From: Tessaracoccus timonensis
GTDB taxonomy: Bacteria > Actinomycetota > Actinomycetes > Propionibacteriales > Propionibacteriaceae
Length of the DNA: 64,000 bases
Assembly (NCBI RefSeq): GCF_900343145.1
Contig: NZ_LT996886.1
Span: forward strand, 1,860,001 to 1,924,000
Direction: 5' to 3'
Part shown: piece after piece, positions 14,605 to 23,167 of the stretch
Position numbering within the stretch: the first letter of the stretch is position 1
Layout: the number at the start of each line of letters is the position of its first letter
Notes under the pieces: generated by a model
What the model was told of the DNA's origin: nothing
What the model saw: only the letters and a program-made list of their open reading frames with translations
Databases searched by the model: none
Made by a program: the position numbers and the translations under genes

Positions 14605-17084
14605 TCCGGGGTATTAGCACCGACCCACTCAACCGCACGCGCTTCCCGGTCGAGCCGTGGCGCTTCGTCGAGCGTGAATATAACTCCGCCGACCTTGGCA
14701 CGACGGAAACGCTGTTCGCCATCGGCAACGGCTTCCTGGGCATGCGCGGCAACCCGGGGGAGGGTCGCCCGTCGTACGCGCACGGCACCTTCGTCAACGC
14801 CTTCCACGAGACCTGGCCCATCCACCACGCCGAGGCCGCCTTCGGGTTCGCTGAAACCGGCCAGACCATTATCAACGCCCCTGACGCGAAGGTCATCAAG
14901 ATCTACGTCGACGGCGAACCCCTCACGCTGAGCATCTCCGACCTGGAGCACTACGAGCGCGCGCTCGACTTCCGCGCGGGTCAGCTCACCCGCGACATCA
15001 TCTGGCGCACGCCTGCGGGCAAGCGGGTGCGGATCCGCTCGTCGCGGATGGTGTCCTTCACCGACCGGTCGATCGCGCTGTTCGACCTGGAAGTGGAGCT
15101 GCTCGACGGGGACGCCCCCATCGTGCTCAGCTCCCAGATTGTGAACCGCCAGGACGGTGGCTCGGACTACTACTCGCCTTCTGAGGCGAGGGAGGGGTTC
15201 GACCCTCGCCGTTCGTCGGGTTTTGGTTGGCGGGTGCTGGAGCCGCAGCTGCAGTCGTCGGACAACACCCGGATGCTGCTCGGCTTCCGCGCCGCGCACT
15301 CCGGCATGACCTGCCTCGTCGGCGCCGATCACCACTTCGAGACGGACAATCCCTACGAGGTTGACACCCACATCGACCCCGATGTCGCCAAGGCGGTCTT
15401 CCGCATTGAGGCCAAGCAGGGCAAACCCGTCCGGCTGCGCAAGGCGGTGGCGTATCACACGTCGCGAGGCGTCGTCGTGCCGGAGCTGGCCGACCGCGCG
15501 AACCGCAACCTCGACCGCGTCCGCGACCTCGGGTTCGAGCACTTCGAGCAGCAGCAGCGCGCCTGGCTCGACGAGTTTTGGGCCAACTCCGACGTCGAAA
15601 TCGGCGGACGCCCAGCCATCCAGCAGGCCGTGCGTTGGTGTCTCTTCCAGCTCGCGCAGGCCACCGCCCGCAGCGATCAACTCGGCATCGCAGCCAAGGG
15701 CGTCACCGGCTCTGGCTACGAGGGGCACTACTTTTGGGACACCGAGATCTATCTCGTCCCGTTCCTCATCTACACCAACCCCAACGTCGCAAGGAACGCG
15801 CTGCGGATGCGCGTCAACATGCTCCCGCAGGCCCGCGAGCGCGCGTCGGTGATGTCGTTGCGCGGCGCGCTGTTCCCGTGGCGCACCATCAACGGCGAGG
15901 AAGCCTCCGCCTACTATGCCGCCGGCACGGCACAATTCCACATCGACGCCGACGTCGCCTACGCCTTCACCAAGTACGGGGCCATGACCGGCGACAACCA
16001 GTTCCTCTATCGCGACGGTGTGGCCGTCCTCGTGGAAACCGCCCGCATGTGGGCCGACCTGGGCTTTTGGCGCACCGACGCCGACGGCACCGAGCGCTTC
16101 CACATTCACGGCGTGACGGGCCCCGACGAGTACACCGCCGTGGTGAACAACAACTTCTTCACCAACGTGATGGCCAGGGCCAACCTGCGCAACGCGGTGC
16201 GGCTGCTTGAGGAGATGGCGGCCAACGACCAGGCGGCGTTCGAGCGCGCGGCGGAGGCGTTGGAGTTCACGCAAGAGGAGGTCGAATCGTGGCTCCGCGC
16301 GGCTGACGGCATGGTGATCCTCCACGACGAGAACCTCGGCATCCACCCGCAGGACGAGAAGTTCCTCCAATCGGAGATGTGGGATCTCGAGAACACCCCC
16401 GACGAGAAACGACCGCTGCTGCTGCACTTCCATCCGCTCGTCATCTACCGTTTCCAGGTGCTGAAGCAGGCCGACGCGGTGCTCGCCCTGTTCCTGCAGG
16501 GCGACGAGTTCACCGCCGAGGAGAAGCGCTCGGACTTCGAGTACTACGACCCGATCACGACGGGCGACTCGACGCTGTCAGGCGTTGTGCAGTCGGTGAT
16601 GGCCGCTGAGGTGGGCTATCAGGAGATGGCCATGGACTACTTCCTCTCCGGCCTCTACGTCGACCTCGCGGATCTCCACTCGAACGCCCGAGACGGCGTG
16701 CACATCGCCTCGACCGGCGGCGTGTGGAATGCGCTGATCTACGGCTTCGGCGGCATGCGCGACCACGGCGGCAACCTCACCTTCGACCCCCGCCTGCCGA
16801 AGGATTGGCAGTCGCTCGGCTTCCAGTTGCAGGTGCGCGGGTCGAAGATGAAGGTCAACCTGACAAGGGCGAGCATCACGTTCGAGGTGGTCGAGGGAGG
16901 TCCGGTGGAGCTGTCGGTGCGGGGCAAAGCCGTCTCGGTGCAGCCGGGTGAGATCAGCTCCGTCGTGCTCGACGGGCACGGGCCCCAGTTGCCGTCGCTG
17001 CACGGCACGCACCCCGTAGTCGGGCACCGTCGTGCGGACGGCTCCGTCATCCAAGCGGTGGTGCCGGAGGCGGGCGAAGATTGA
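14601..17084 (+). CDS. GH65 family disaccharide phosphorylase (maltose/trehalose/kojibiose type)
   Basis: 827 residues with the GH65 domain order: N-terminal beta-sandwich (~1-270), linker, (alpha/alpha)6 barrel catalytic domain (~320-700) and C-terminal sheet domain. The catalytic region shows GVTGPDEYT with E510 as general acid, plus YFWDTEIYLVPF and the phosphate-site region STGGVWNALIYGFGG. It splits an alpha-linked glucose disaccharide with phosphate to give beta-glucose-1-phosphate, which the HAD enzyme upstream would isomerise. The linkage it prefers cannot be decided by eye. GTG start at 14601 overlapping the upstream stop. Confidence 0.92.
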   Translation: MIRGISTDPLNRTRFPVEPWRFVEREYNSADLGTTETLFAIGNGFLGMRGNPGEGRPSYAHGTFVNAFHETWPIHHAEAAFGFAETGQTIINAPDAKVIKIYVDGEPLTLSISDLEHYERALDFRAGQLTRDIIWRTPAGKRVRIRSSRMVSFTDRSIALFDLEVELLDGDAPIVLSSQIVNRQDGGSDYYSPSEAREGFDPRRSSGFGWRVLEPQLQSSDNTRMLLGFRAAHSGMTCLVGADHHFETDNPYEVDTHIDPDVAKAVFRIEAKQGKPVRLRKAVAYHTSRGVVVPELADRANRNLDRVRDLGFEHFEQQQRAWLDEFWANSDVEIGGRPAIQQAVRWCLFQLAQATARSDQLGIAAKGVTGSGYEGHYFWDTEIYLVPFLIYTNPNVARNALRMRVNMLPQARERASVMSLRGALFPWRTINGEEASAYYAAGTAQFHIDADVAYAFTKYGAMTGDNQFLYRDGVAVLVETARMWADLGFWRTDADGTERFHIHGVTGPDEYTAVVNNNFFTNVMARANLRNAVRLLEEMAANDQAAFERAAEALEFTQEEVESWLRAADGMVILHDENLGIHPQDEKFLQSEMWDLENTPDEKRPLLLHFHPLVIYRFQVLKQADAVLALFLQGDEFTAEEKRSDFEYYDPITTGDSTLSGVVQSVMAAEVGYQEMAMDYFLSGLYVDLADLHSNARDGVHIASTGGVWNALIYGFGGMRDHGGNLTFDPRLPKDWQSLGFQLQVRGSKMKVNLTRASITFEVVEGGPVELSVRGKAVSVQPGEISSVVLDGHGPQLPSLHGTHPVVGHRRADGSVIQAVVPEAGED

Positions 17085-18247
17085 TCCACGTCCACGGGCT
17101 CGACGCCGAGCTGCTCGTCCCCGACGAGTGGCGCGAGGTTTCCGCGGAGATCGGGCGACGGTGGGAGCACCCGTCGGGCCTGGCGCTCGTCGCGAAATTC
17201 CACGACGGTGACCGCGCGCGCATCGAGGTGTCGGTGCTGCCTGCCGACACCGTCGCGATGGCTCCTGCGCCGCGCGCCAAGGTGACCTCCGAACACCATC
17301 TCGTCGGCTGGCTGGGCGGTGCCAGCGCTGAGATCACTGCCCCGACGGCCAGGGGCCCCGTCTTCGCGCAACAGCGCCGCGGGTTTGCCGTCGGGAGCTT
17401 GGAATCGATGAGCCTGTTCCCCGAGCCGCTCGTAGTGGCGCCGGGGCATCCGCAAACGTCGGTGTGGGTGGTCGAGCAGCTAGCCGGCGACATGTTCCAG
17501 CTTCCGCCCGAGCCCGACTGGTTGCCCGCCCGCAGGCACGTGCCCTACGGGGATGAGTTGACGCTTAGGCTGCCCGACGCGGTGGTCACGGGGGTGGACG
17601 CCGTCGCTCACGGCGATAGGCACGAGCTCGTGGGGGAACCGGGGCTGCACACCGTCGAGGTGGGCGATATGGCGGGCATCTCGCGCCTCGAGGTGGGCTG
17701 GCACCGCGATTGGGATGAGCTCGTGGAGGGAGCCCGGAGCGGGGCGCCCGACGACCTGTGGTGCTATCTCACCACGCTCACCCGCGAACCCGACGTTGAC
17801 GAGCTGTCGCCCCGGCTCGCACGAGCCCTCGAGACGCCGACGCTGTGGGCCGCACTCGCCGCCGCGCACACCGTCGATATGGGACTGACAAGCCACGACG
17901 ACGCCCTCACGGCAGCGGGAGCGGTGCTGCCCACCGCGGATGTGGCAACGGTGGTGGCGCTGGTCAGCCGGGGGCTCGCGACGGTGGACTCACTCGTCGG
18001 CGTCAAACTCGGGCAGGTAGCCTACGACGGACTGCTGCAATTTGGGCTCGGGCGCGTGATGTCCGACTACCCAGACGGTGCCGAGCGGCATCTGGTGCCG
18101 GTGTGGTTGTGGCTGGCTGGCATGGGGGAGAGCGAGGCCGCGGCGCGGATCGGTGGCATGGTCGGGCTGGCGCAGGCGCGTGCGCTGTGCCGGGCATCGG
18201 ACACGCTCGACGCCGAGGCGGTGGCGTGGCTGTCGCTCAGCGGCTGA
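17081..18247 (+). CDS. Unknown protein coupled to GH65 gene
   Basis: 388 residues from a TTG whose last two bases begin the GH65 stop codon (TTGA), the same overlap style as the preceding junction, so it is the third gene of the operon. The N-terminal half is beta-rich and repeats Val/Glu/His-containing strands without a recognisable motif. The C-terminal 190 residues are Ala/Leu-rich helices (ETPTLWAALAAAHTVDMG, LVPVWLWLAGMGE). There is no signal peptide or clear membrane span. I do not recognise the family. The operon suggests a role linked to disaccharide use or its regulation. Confidence 0.65.
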   Translation: MIHVHGLDAELLVPDEWREVSAEIGRRWEHPSGLALVAKFHDGDRARIEVSVLPADTVAMAPAPRAKVTSEHHLVGWLGGASAEITAPTARGPVFAQQRRGFAVGSLESMSLFPEPLVVAPGHPQTSVWVVEQLAGDMFQLPPEPDWLPARRHVPYGDELTLRLPDAVVTGVDAVAHGDRHELVGEPGLHTVEVGDMAGISRLEVGWHRDWDELVEGARSGAPDDLWCYLTTLTREPDVDELSPRLARALETPTLWAALAAAHTVDMGLTSHDDALTAAGAVLPTADVATVVALVSRGLATVDSLVGVKLGQVAYDGLLQFGLGRVMSDYPDGAERHLVPVWLWLAGMGESEAAARIGGMVGLAQARALCRASDTLDAEAVAWLSLSG

Positions 18248-18289
18248 CCAGCGTCAGTTGTCTCGCCCGAGATGCATCGAACGCCGGCG

Positions 18290-18295
18290 TAGGAT
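18290..18295 (+). promoter_or_regulatory. -10 hexamer of leaderless hydrolase gene
   Basis: TAGGAT ends 7 nt before the ATG at 18303. The ATG at 18294 overlaps this box and is unlikely to be the start. Confidence 0.5.
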
Positions 18296-18302
18296 GGCCG
18301 GC

Positions 18303-19016
18303 ATGGTGAAACCGCTCGTCGTCTTGGTGCACGGCACGCACGAATCGAAAGTGGAGTGGGACGGCTACGACGCGCTCCTCCCCGACGTGGAGGTCCTCGC
18401 GATCGACCTCCCCGGCCACGGCGATGCCACACACCAACGCTGCACCCGGAGCAACGTCCTCGCCGCGTTCGAGGACGCGCTCGCGCAGGCCGAGCCTGGT
18501 CAGCCCGTGGTGCTGGTGGGGCACAGCCTGGGCGGTTACTTCTCGGCGCTGTACGCCAACTACCTGGCCGACGAGGGCCGCGACGACCTTGCCGCGCTCG
18601 TGCTCGTGGGCACCACGGCAGACCCATCGAGCCTCATCGCGCTCGGCTACAAGGGGTTTCTGTGGTTGATATCCGCACTCGGGGTGCAGCGCATGACCAC
18701 CATCTCGAACGCCTTCTATCGGCTGATCGGTAATAGGGGCGAGCTGCCCGGCCAAGAGTCGTACCAAGCGCTCGCCGACGGATGGCGCGTCGTGTTCGAC
18801 GAGTGCGGCCCGGCCAATCTGCGCGACGTCCAGTGCCCCGTCGTGCTCGTCAACGGGCAGTTCGACCAGATGCGCGTGCACGCCAAGCGGTTCGCCAACC
18901 AAGCCTCGAATGTGTCGGCGCATGTGCTGCGCGGAGCCACGCACCAACTGCCCAAGACGCACCCGGCGAAGCTGGCGGCGATCATCGACGGCGCAGTCGC
19001 CAACCTGCGCAGCTGA
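18303..19016 (+). CDS. Alpha/beta hydrolase
   Basis: 237 residues. The oxyanion region is LVHGTHESK, the nucleophile elbow GHSLGG carries S75, and the acid and base lie in NGQFDQMRVH and GATHQLPKTH, so the Ser-Asp-His triad is complete. A short helical lid (SSLIALGYKGFLWLISALG) covers the site. Cytosolic, with no signal peptide. The substrate is unknown. The start is set by the TAGGAT box 7 nt upstream. It converges with the protein kinase gene 4 bp downstream. Confidence 0.85.
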   Translation: MVKPLVVLVHGTHESKVEWDGYDALLPDVEVLAIDLPGHGDATHQRCTRSNVLAAFEDALAQAEPGQPVVLVGHSLGGYFSALYANYLADEGRDDLAALVLVGTTADPSSLIALGYKGFLWLISALGVQRMTTISNAFYRLIGNRGELPGQESYQALADGWRVVFDECGPANLRDVQCPVVLVNGQFDQMRVHAKRFANQASNVSAHVLRGATHQLPKTHPAKLAAIIDGAVANLRS

Positions 19017-19019
19017 GCG

Positions 19020-20018
19020 TTACGTCACCAGCAGCAGCACCAGCGCCACCGCGAGGAGCACGACACCCGTACCGATCACGATCAGTGGACCCTTCGACGC
19101 CGGCTTGGTGGGCGCCGCCGGCAGCACGACGGTGGGTTCCGAAGGCGGTTCGGGCGACTGCACCGGCGTAGGGTCCGGGTCGTCGAGCGCCAGCTGGTCG
19201 AACACCTCGAACGGTTCCCCATTCGCGACGGTGTACCCCGCGCGATGTGCGACCTCGGTGAGGCTTCGTCGGGCTTCCTGGGCGGCATCAATGCGGGCCG
19301 CAGGGTCGTCACTGGTGAGCCCGAGAATGACGCGCTGCAGGGGAAGGGGTAGCGGCTGGGAGGTGATGCGCTGCCGGGCCGCAGCGAGGACGTCGACGGA
19401 TTTCGCCTCGGGGTGCAGCATGCGCAGCGCGACGATGCCTGCGGCGTAGAGGTCCGCCGATGGTGCGGGCGCAGCGCCTTCGAGCGCCTCGGGCGGAACA
19501 TAGCCGGGGGTGCCGTGGATGAACCCGATCTCGGTGAAGCGGGGGTCGTCGGTGCGCAGGGCCGTGCCGAAGTCGCCCAGTCTGAGGTGCGGACGGCCGG
19601 TGCCGGTGGGTTCGAGCAGGATGTTCGCGGGCTTCACGTCGCGGTGAATCCAGCCCGCATCATGCACGTGTGCGATGCCGTCGAGCAACTGGTAGAGGCA
19701 GGTGGCGACGAGCTCCGGCGAGAAGGCACCGTGGTCGCTGAGCGCGGATTCTAGGGTGCCGCCGCGCACGAGCGGCATGGCAATGGCGACGTCGTCGTCC
19801 TCCGCAGCCCAACCGTATGGCGTAGCCAGATGGGGGTGGTCCAGTTGTACGCCCTGTTCACGCACGAACCGCAGCAGCTCCCCGGAGTCTTTCTGGCGGA
19901 GCACCTTGGCCGCGCACTCGGAGTTTCGCCGACGGTCTACTGCTCGCCAGATCGATCCCGTCGCGCCCGACGCGATGTGCTCGAGCAGTTCGAATCGTCC
20001 TGCAATTACCTGACCCAC
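19020..20018 (-). CDS. Membrane-anchored Ser/Thr protein kinase (PknB-like, no PASTA domain)
   Basis: 332 residues. Kinase elements in order: glycine loop ASGATGS (~17-23), K38, catalytic HRDVKPAN with D127, DFG at 149-151, the activation segment and P+1 loop GTPGYVPPE. A Pro-rich linker follows, then one C-terminal membrane helix (PLIVIGTGVVLLAVALVLLL) with almost nothing outside, so there is no extracellular sensor. GTG start at 20018, 6 nt after a TAGGCT box. The HTH regulator at 20034 lies just upstream in the same direction (16 bp), making it a possible substrate or operon partner. Confidence 0.92.
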   Translation of the reverse strand: MGQVIAGRFELLEHIASGATGSIWRAVDRRRNSECAAKVLRQKDSGELLRFVREQGVQLDHPHLATPYGWAAEDDDVAIAMPLVRGGTLESALSDHGAFSPELVATCLYQLLDGIAHVHDAGWIHRDVKPANILLEPTGTGRPHLRLGDFGTALRTDDPRFTEIGFIHGTPGYVPPEALEGAAPAPSADLYAAGIVALRMLHPEAKSVDVLAAARQRITSQPLPLPLQRVILGLTSDDPAARIDAAQEARRSLTEVAHRAGYTVANGEPFEVFDQLALDDPDPTPVQSPEPPSEPTVVLPAAPTKPASKGPLIVIGTGVVLLAVALVLLLVT

Positions 20019-20033
20019 CGCTCCAGCCTAGAG

Positions 20034-20462
20034 CTAGTTCGACGCCTGGCTCGACTTCAACAGCGCAGAAGCCAAGCGCGTCGCGCCGAGCGACTGCGCG
20101 AACTCGGCTGTGGCGCGCAGCTGGTCTGATGTGGCGAGCGACGAGAGGTCCGCGGTGGAGGGCATCGTCGTGGACTGTTGAGTGCTCAGCACCGGGGTAG
20201 AGGCGTGCACCTCGGCGAGCACCGCGGCGTGGTCGTCCTCGTCGGCGCGCATTTCCAGCATGACGAGGCGCTCGTAGACGGCGGGGTTGCCAATTTTGAT
20301 GCGTTGCGCGTGGATGAGTTGGGAGAGCATGGGCGCGGAGAGGCCGAGTACGTCGGCCAGGCCGCGCTGCGTGAGCGCGTAGGTGTTCATCACTGCGCCG
20401 AAGCGTTCTGCCAGGGTGCTGCCGTAGAGTGCGCGTTGTTGGTCCGCTCGTGAGTTGCTCAT
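20034..20462 (-). CDS. HTH (XRE-like) transcriptional regulator
   Basis: 142 residues from the ATG at 20462; the open frame upstream runs through the operator region and was not used. The helix-turn-helix is near residues 25-60 (LTQRGLADVLGLSAPMLSQLIHAQ), followed by a Ser/Thr-rich linker and a C-terminal helix. Two near-identical palindromes (20483-20496 and 20510-20523) lie between it and the divergent vWA gene, suggesting autoregulation and control of that gene. The kinase gene follows it on the same strand. Its Ser/Thr-rich tail could be phosphorylated; this is inference. Confidence 0.8.
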   Translation of the reverse strand: MSNSRADQQRALYGSTLAERFGAVMNTYALTQRGLADVLGLSAPMLSQLIHAQRIKIGNPAVYERLVMLEMRADEDDHAAVLAEVHASTPVLSTQQSTTMPSTADLSSLATSDQLRATAEFAQSLGATRLASALLKSSQASN

Positions 20463-20482
20463 GGGCCCATTCTGCCAGATTG

Positions 20483-20523
20483 TTTGCATTCGCAAACTCG
20501 ACGTGTATATTTGCAATTGCAAA
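20483..20523. promoter_or_regulatory. Tandem palindromic operators in divergent promoter
   Basis: TTTGCATTCGCAAA (20483-20496) and TTTGCAATTGCAAA (20510-20523) are two palindromes with the same TTTGC/GCAAA half-sites, 27 bp centre to centre. TATATT at 20506-20511 between them is a possible -10 for the vWA gene. The regulator at 20462 is the likely ligand. Confidence 0.7.
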
Positions 20524-20551
20524 CCTCGTTGCTGGTTAGGAAGTGAAAAGC

Positions 20552-22516
20552 ATGAAGCAGGCAGTACGCAGATGGAGCGCAGGGGTGCTCGTCGCCTTGG
20601 TTGCGCTCGTGACCCTCCCTCAGGGCGCATGGGCTGATGAGGGGCAGCAAGCACAGCAACCCGTCGTAGTGGTCACCGACTTCTCGGGTTCGATGAATGA
20701 GAAGGACGCGGACTCGAAGGGCACCACGCGCATCGCCGCAGCCAAGACTGCGGTGAAGGGCCTGCTGGCGGAAACCCCGAAGGACTCCCGCCTCGGCCTG
20801 GTGGTGTACGGCGCGAGGAACGACTCCTGCGACGACATCCAGACGCTCAACAAGGTAGGTGCCTTCGACGCTGCGGCACTCGGCAAGCAGGTCGATGGGC
20901 TGCAGGCAAAGGGGAACACGCCGATTGGTCCCGCGCTGAAGCACGCTGCGAAGGAGCTGGAGGGCATCGAGGGCTCGAAGGCGATGGTGCTCGTCTCCGA
21001 TGGTGAGCCGAACTGTGAGCCGCCGCCGGCGTGCGACGTCGCGAAGGAACTCGCAGGCCAGGGCATCGACCTCACGGTGCACACCATCGGTTTCAAGATC
21101 TCCGGCAATGCGAAGGCTAAAGAGACGCTGCGCTGCATCGCCGAAGCCACAGGGGGCAGCTACACCGACGTGGATGACGCCGGCTCGCTGCAAGAGGCCA
21201 TGCAGCAGGAGACTCTGCGTGCGCTGGCGGGGTATCAGAGTCAAGGCATTGCGGTGGACGGTGGGCCGACGGCCCCTGATGCCGAGGAGATCGTCGCCGG
21301 GCAGTACGTGGTGAAGATGCCCACTGGTGAGAAGCCCGACAAGGGTGTGGCTGCGGAGAACCGTCGCTACTTTTCGGTGCCGTTTCATGAAGGCTGGGAT
21401 GTGGCGGTCACGGCGACGCTCGTGCCACCGCCCATCGAATCCGGTGCGCAGGCGCAAGACGAGCGGAAGCTGCGACTGGCGCAGGTCGATCCAGCGGGCG
21501 ATTCGCTAGGTGGAGATTTCGAGAACGGTCGACAAGACGGTTACTTGGACACGGACGATCTCAAGGTCTCCATCGTGATGGATGGCAAACCGGGCGGCTT
21601 GAATAAAGATGGCAAGCAGCGCTTCGAGCTCGTCCGCACTGAGAATGCCTGGGCCGATCAAGAGCTGGACGTGGAATTCACCGTCGGGTATGTGAAGTCC
21701 GATGTCGCGCCCGGACAGACGGTGCCTGAGCCTGGTCCTGCTCCGACTGCGGATAAGCCAGGTGAGCCGAAGGCCGTCGCTGGTGGCAGCAGCTTCAATA
21801 CCGCGACGGTGTTGCAGCCCGGCGACGTGATCGCTGACAATATCAATGCGGGCGAGCGGCGTTATTTTGCGGTCCCGGTGGAGACAGGACAGAACCTGCG
21901 GGCGGTGATTGATATTCCGAAGGCTGATGGCGTTGCCATGTTCAGGCTGGCGGCGTACAACCCGCTACGGCAGAAGCTCGCTTTTGAGCCTAGAAGCGTG
22001 AATCATATCCAGGCGAGCGGCTCCATGGGTACGGTCGTCAAGAACGGCACGTCGATGGATGGCACCCTGAAATGGCCGATTGTGCCGACGAATATCGTCT
22101 CAAGCGATCAGCAGGGGGCACACGCCATTGGTGGAATGCAGTATCTCGTCGTGGGGCGGAACTACGACAACGAATCGAATAAGGCGGCGCTGCCATTCAC
22201 GCTGAGGACGCAGGTCTGGGGCGAAGCGTCTGACCAGGGGCTAAAGGTGCTCACGACGCCGGAGGAGTACAAGGCCGAGTTTGGTGACCCGGAGGCGGAT
22301 GCGGAGGCCAGCGCGTCGCCATCACCCAGCCCGTCGGCTTCTGAGGAGCCGTCGAAGGAGCCATCGGAAGAGCCCAGCGAGGAGGAATCCCCGAAGGCTT
22401 CTGAGGCTGAGGCGGACGAGCAGGGCGGCTTCCCGCTCGTGCCGGTGCTCGGCGGTGTCGGCGGAGTGCTCGTTCTCGGTGGCGGCGTCTGGTTGTTGAT
22501 ACGCCGCCTGAGCTAA
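20552..22516 (+). CDS. Exported, membrane-anchored von Willebrand factor A domain protein
   Basis: 654 residues from the ATG at 20552 (AGGAAG ribosome binding site 8 nt upstream); a GTG at 20543 is an alternative. A signal peptide ends near AWA-DEG (residue 28). The vWA domain (~37-225) has the MIDAS motif DFSGS starting at D43 and the supporting Thr in GNTPIG. A large beta-rich extracellular region follows, then a Ser/Pro/Glu linker (~585-625) and a C-terminal membrane helix. It is similar in plan to cell-surface vWA proteins thought to bind ligands through a metal ion. The last codons form part of a long hairpin. Divergent from the HTH regulator. Confidence 0.88.
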   Translation: MKQAVRRWSAGVLVALVALVTLPQGAWADEGQQAQQPVVVVTDFSGSMNEKDADSKGTTRIAAAKTAVKGLLAETPKDSRLGLVVYGARNDSCDDIQTLNKVGAFDAAALGKQVDGLQAKGNTPIGPALKHAAKELEGIEGSKAMVLVSDGEPNCEPPPACDVAKELAGQGIDLTVHTIGFKISGNAKAKETLRCIAEATGGSYTDVDDAGSLQEAMQQETLRALAGYQSQGIAVDGGPTAPDAEEIVAGQYVVKMPTGEKPDKGVAAENRRYFSVPFHEGWDVAVTATLVPPPIESGAQAQDERKLRLAQVDPAGDSLGGDFENGRQDGYLDTDDLKVSIVMDGKPGGLNKDGKQRFELVRTENAWADQELDVEFTVGYVKSDVAPGQTVPEPGPAPTADKPGEPKAVAGGSSFNTATVLQPGDVIADNINAGERRYFAVPVETGQNLRAVIDIPKADGVAMFRLAAYNPLRQKLAFEPRSVNHIQASGSMGTVVKNGTSMDGTLKWPIVPTNIVSSDQQGAHAIGGMQYLVVGRNYDNESNKAALPFTLRTQVWGEASDQGLKVLTTPEEYKAEFGDPEADAEASASPSPSPSASEEPSKEPSEEPSEEESPKASEAEADEQGGFPLVPVLGGVGGVLVLGGGVWLLIRRLS

Positions 22517-22592
22517 CCCGATATCCACATTCGTTTTGAGAAATGGCCTGATCTGCGAGGAACTGGCAAACGAATGTGGATATCGGGTTAGC
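22512..22592. repeat. Long two-tier hairpin, family 1 copy B
   Basis: 25 nt arms 22512-22536 and 22568-22592 are perfectly complementary around a 31 nt centre. The left arm (GCTAACCCGATATCCACATT...) is the same as that of the hairpin at 12748, and the first bases of the centre (GAAATnGG) are also alike. It overlaps the stop codon of the vWA gene and ends 24 nt before the phosphatase ATG. Confidence 0.85.
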
Positions 22593-22615
22593 TACCCGCC
22601 GTATGCTGGGCGCTC

Positions 22616-23167
22616 ATGGAGCTCTATCTGGTTCGCCACGGTGAATCCACTTGGAACGTGGAGGGGCGGTTGCAAGGTCAAACCATGCACGTGCCGCTCA
22701 CCGCGCTCGGTGAGTCGCAGGCCGCCCGGGCCGCGGAGGAGCTCATGGGGAAGGGCGTCGTCGCGCTGTGGTCGAGTGATCAGCTTCGCGCCCAGCAGAC
22801 CGCCCGCATCATCGGCGAGCGCTTGGGGGTTTCACCGCGCTGGACGGCGCTCTTGCGTGAGCAGGGGCTAGGGGAGCTGGAAGGGAAGCTCGCTGAGGAA
22901 CTCCAGCCCGAGCCCACGCCGCCGGGGCAGCACATCTCCGAGGTGGCGTGGGGCGGGGGAGAGTCGATCCGCGACGTGCACCGTCGGCTCCAGGAATTGT
23001 GCGTGTTGTTGCGCGACGAGCACGGGCCGGGCGATCGCGTCGCGCTCGTCTCGCACGGCGACACGATTCGCGTGCTGCTCGCCGTGTTGCAGGGGAAGGG
23101 GCATCGCGACGTGGATTGGGTGCCGATCGCGAACGGCAGCGTGACGCGGGTGCGCTGGGATGGGTGA
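22616..23167 (+). CDS. Histidine phosphatase family protein (phosphoglycerate mutase-like)
   Basis: 183 residues. The phosphate-pocket motif LVRHGESTWN carries the nucleophile H8; the second histidine is in ALVSHGDTIRVLL near residue 144. The length and the loop EQGLGELEGK fit broad phosphatases of the CobC/GpmB branch rather than glycolytic phosphoglycerate mutase. A TATGCT box ends 8 nt before the ATG, so it is probably transcribed separately from the vWA gene. The substrate is unknown. Confidence 0.88.
   Translation: MELYLVRHGESTWNVEGRLQGQTMHVPLTALGESQAARAAEELMGKGVVALWSSDQLRAQQTARIIGERLGVSPRWTALLREQGLGELEGKLAEELQPEPTPPGQHISEVAWGGGESIRDVHRRLQELCVLLRDEHGPGDRVALVSHGDTIRVLLAVLQGKGHRDVDWVPIANGSVTRVRWDG

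Noticed and set aside
14070-16433. A 787-codon open frame antisense to the GH65 and HAD genes
   Set aside because: It is the mirror of strongly supported coding frames; the translated protein is His/Val/Gly-rich low complexity, typical of antisense G+C-rich frames.
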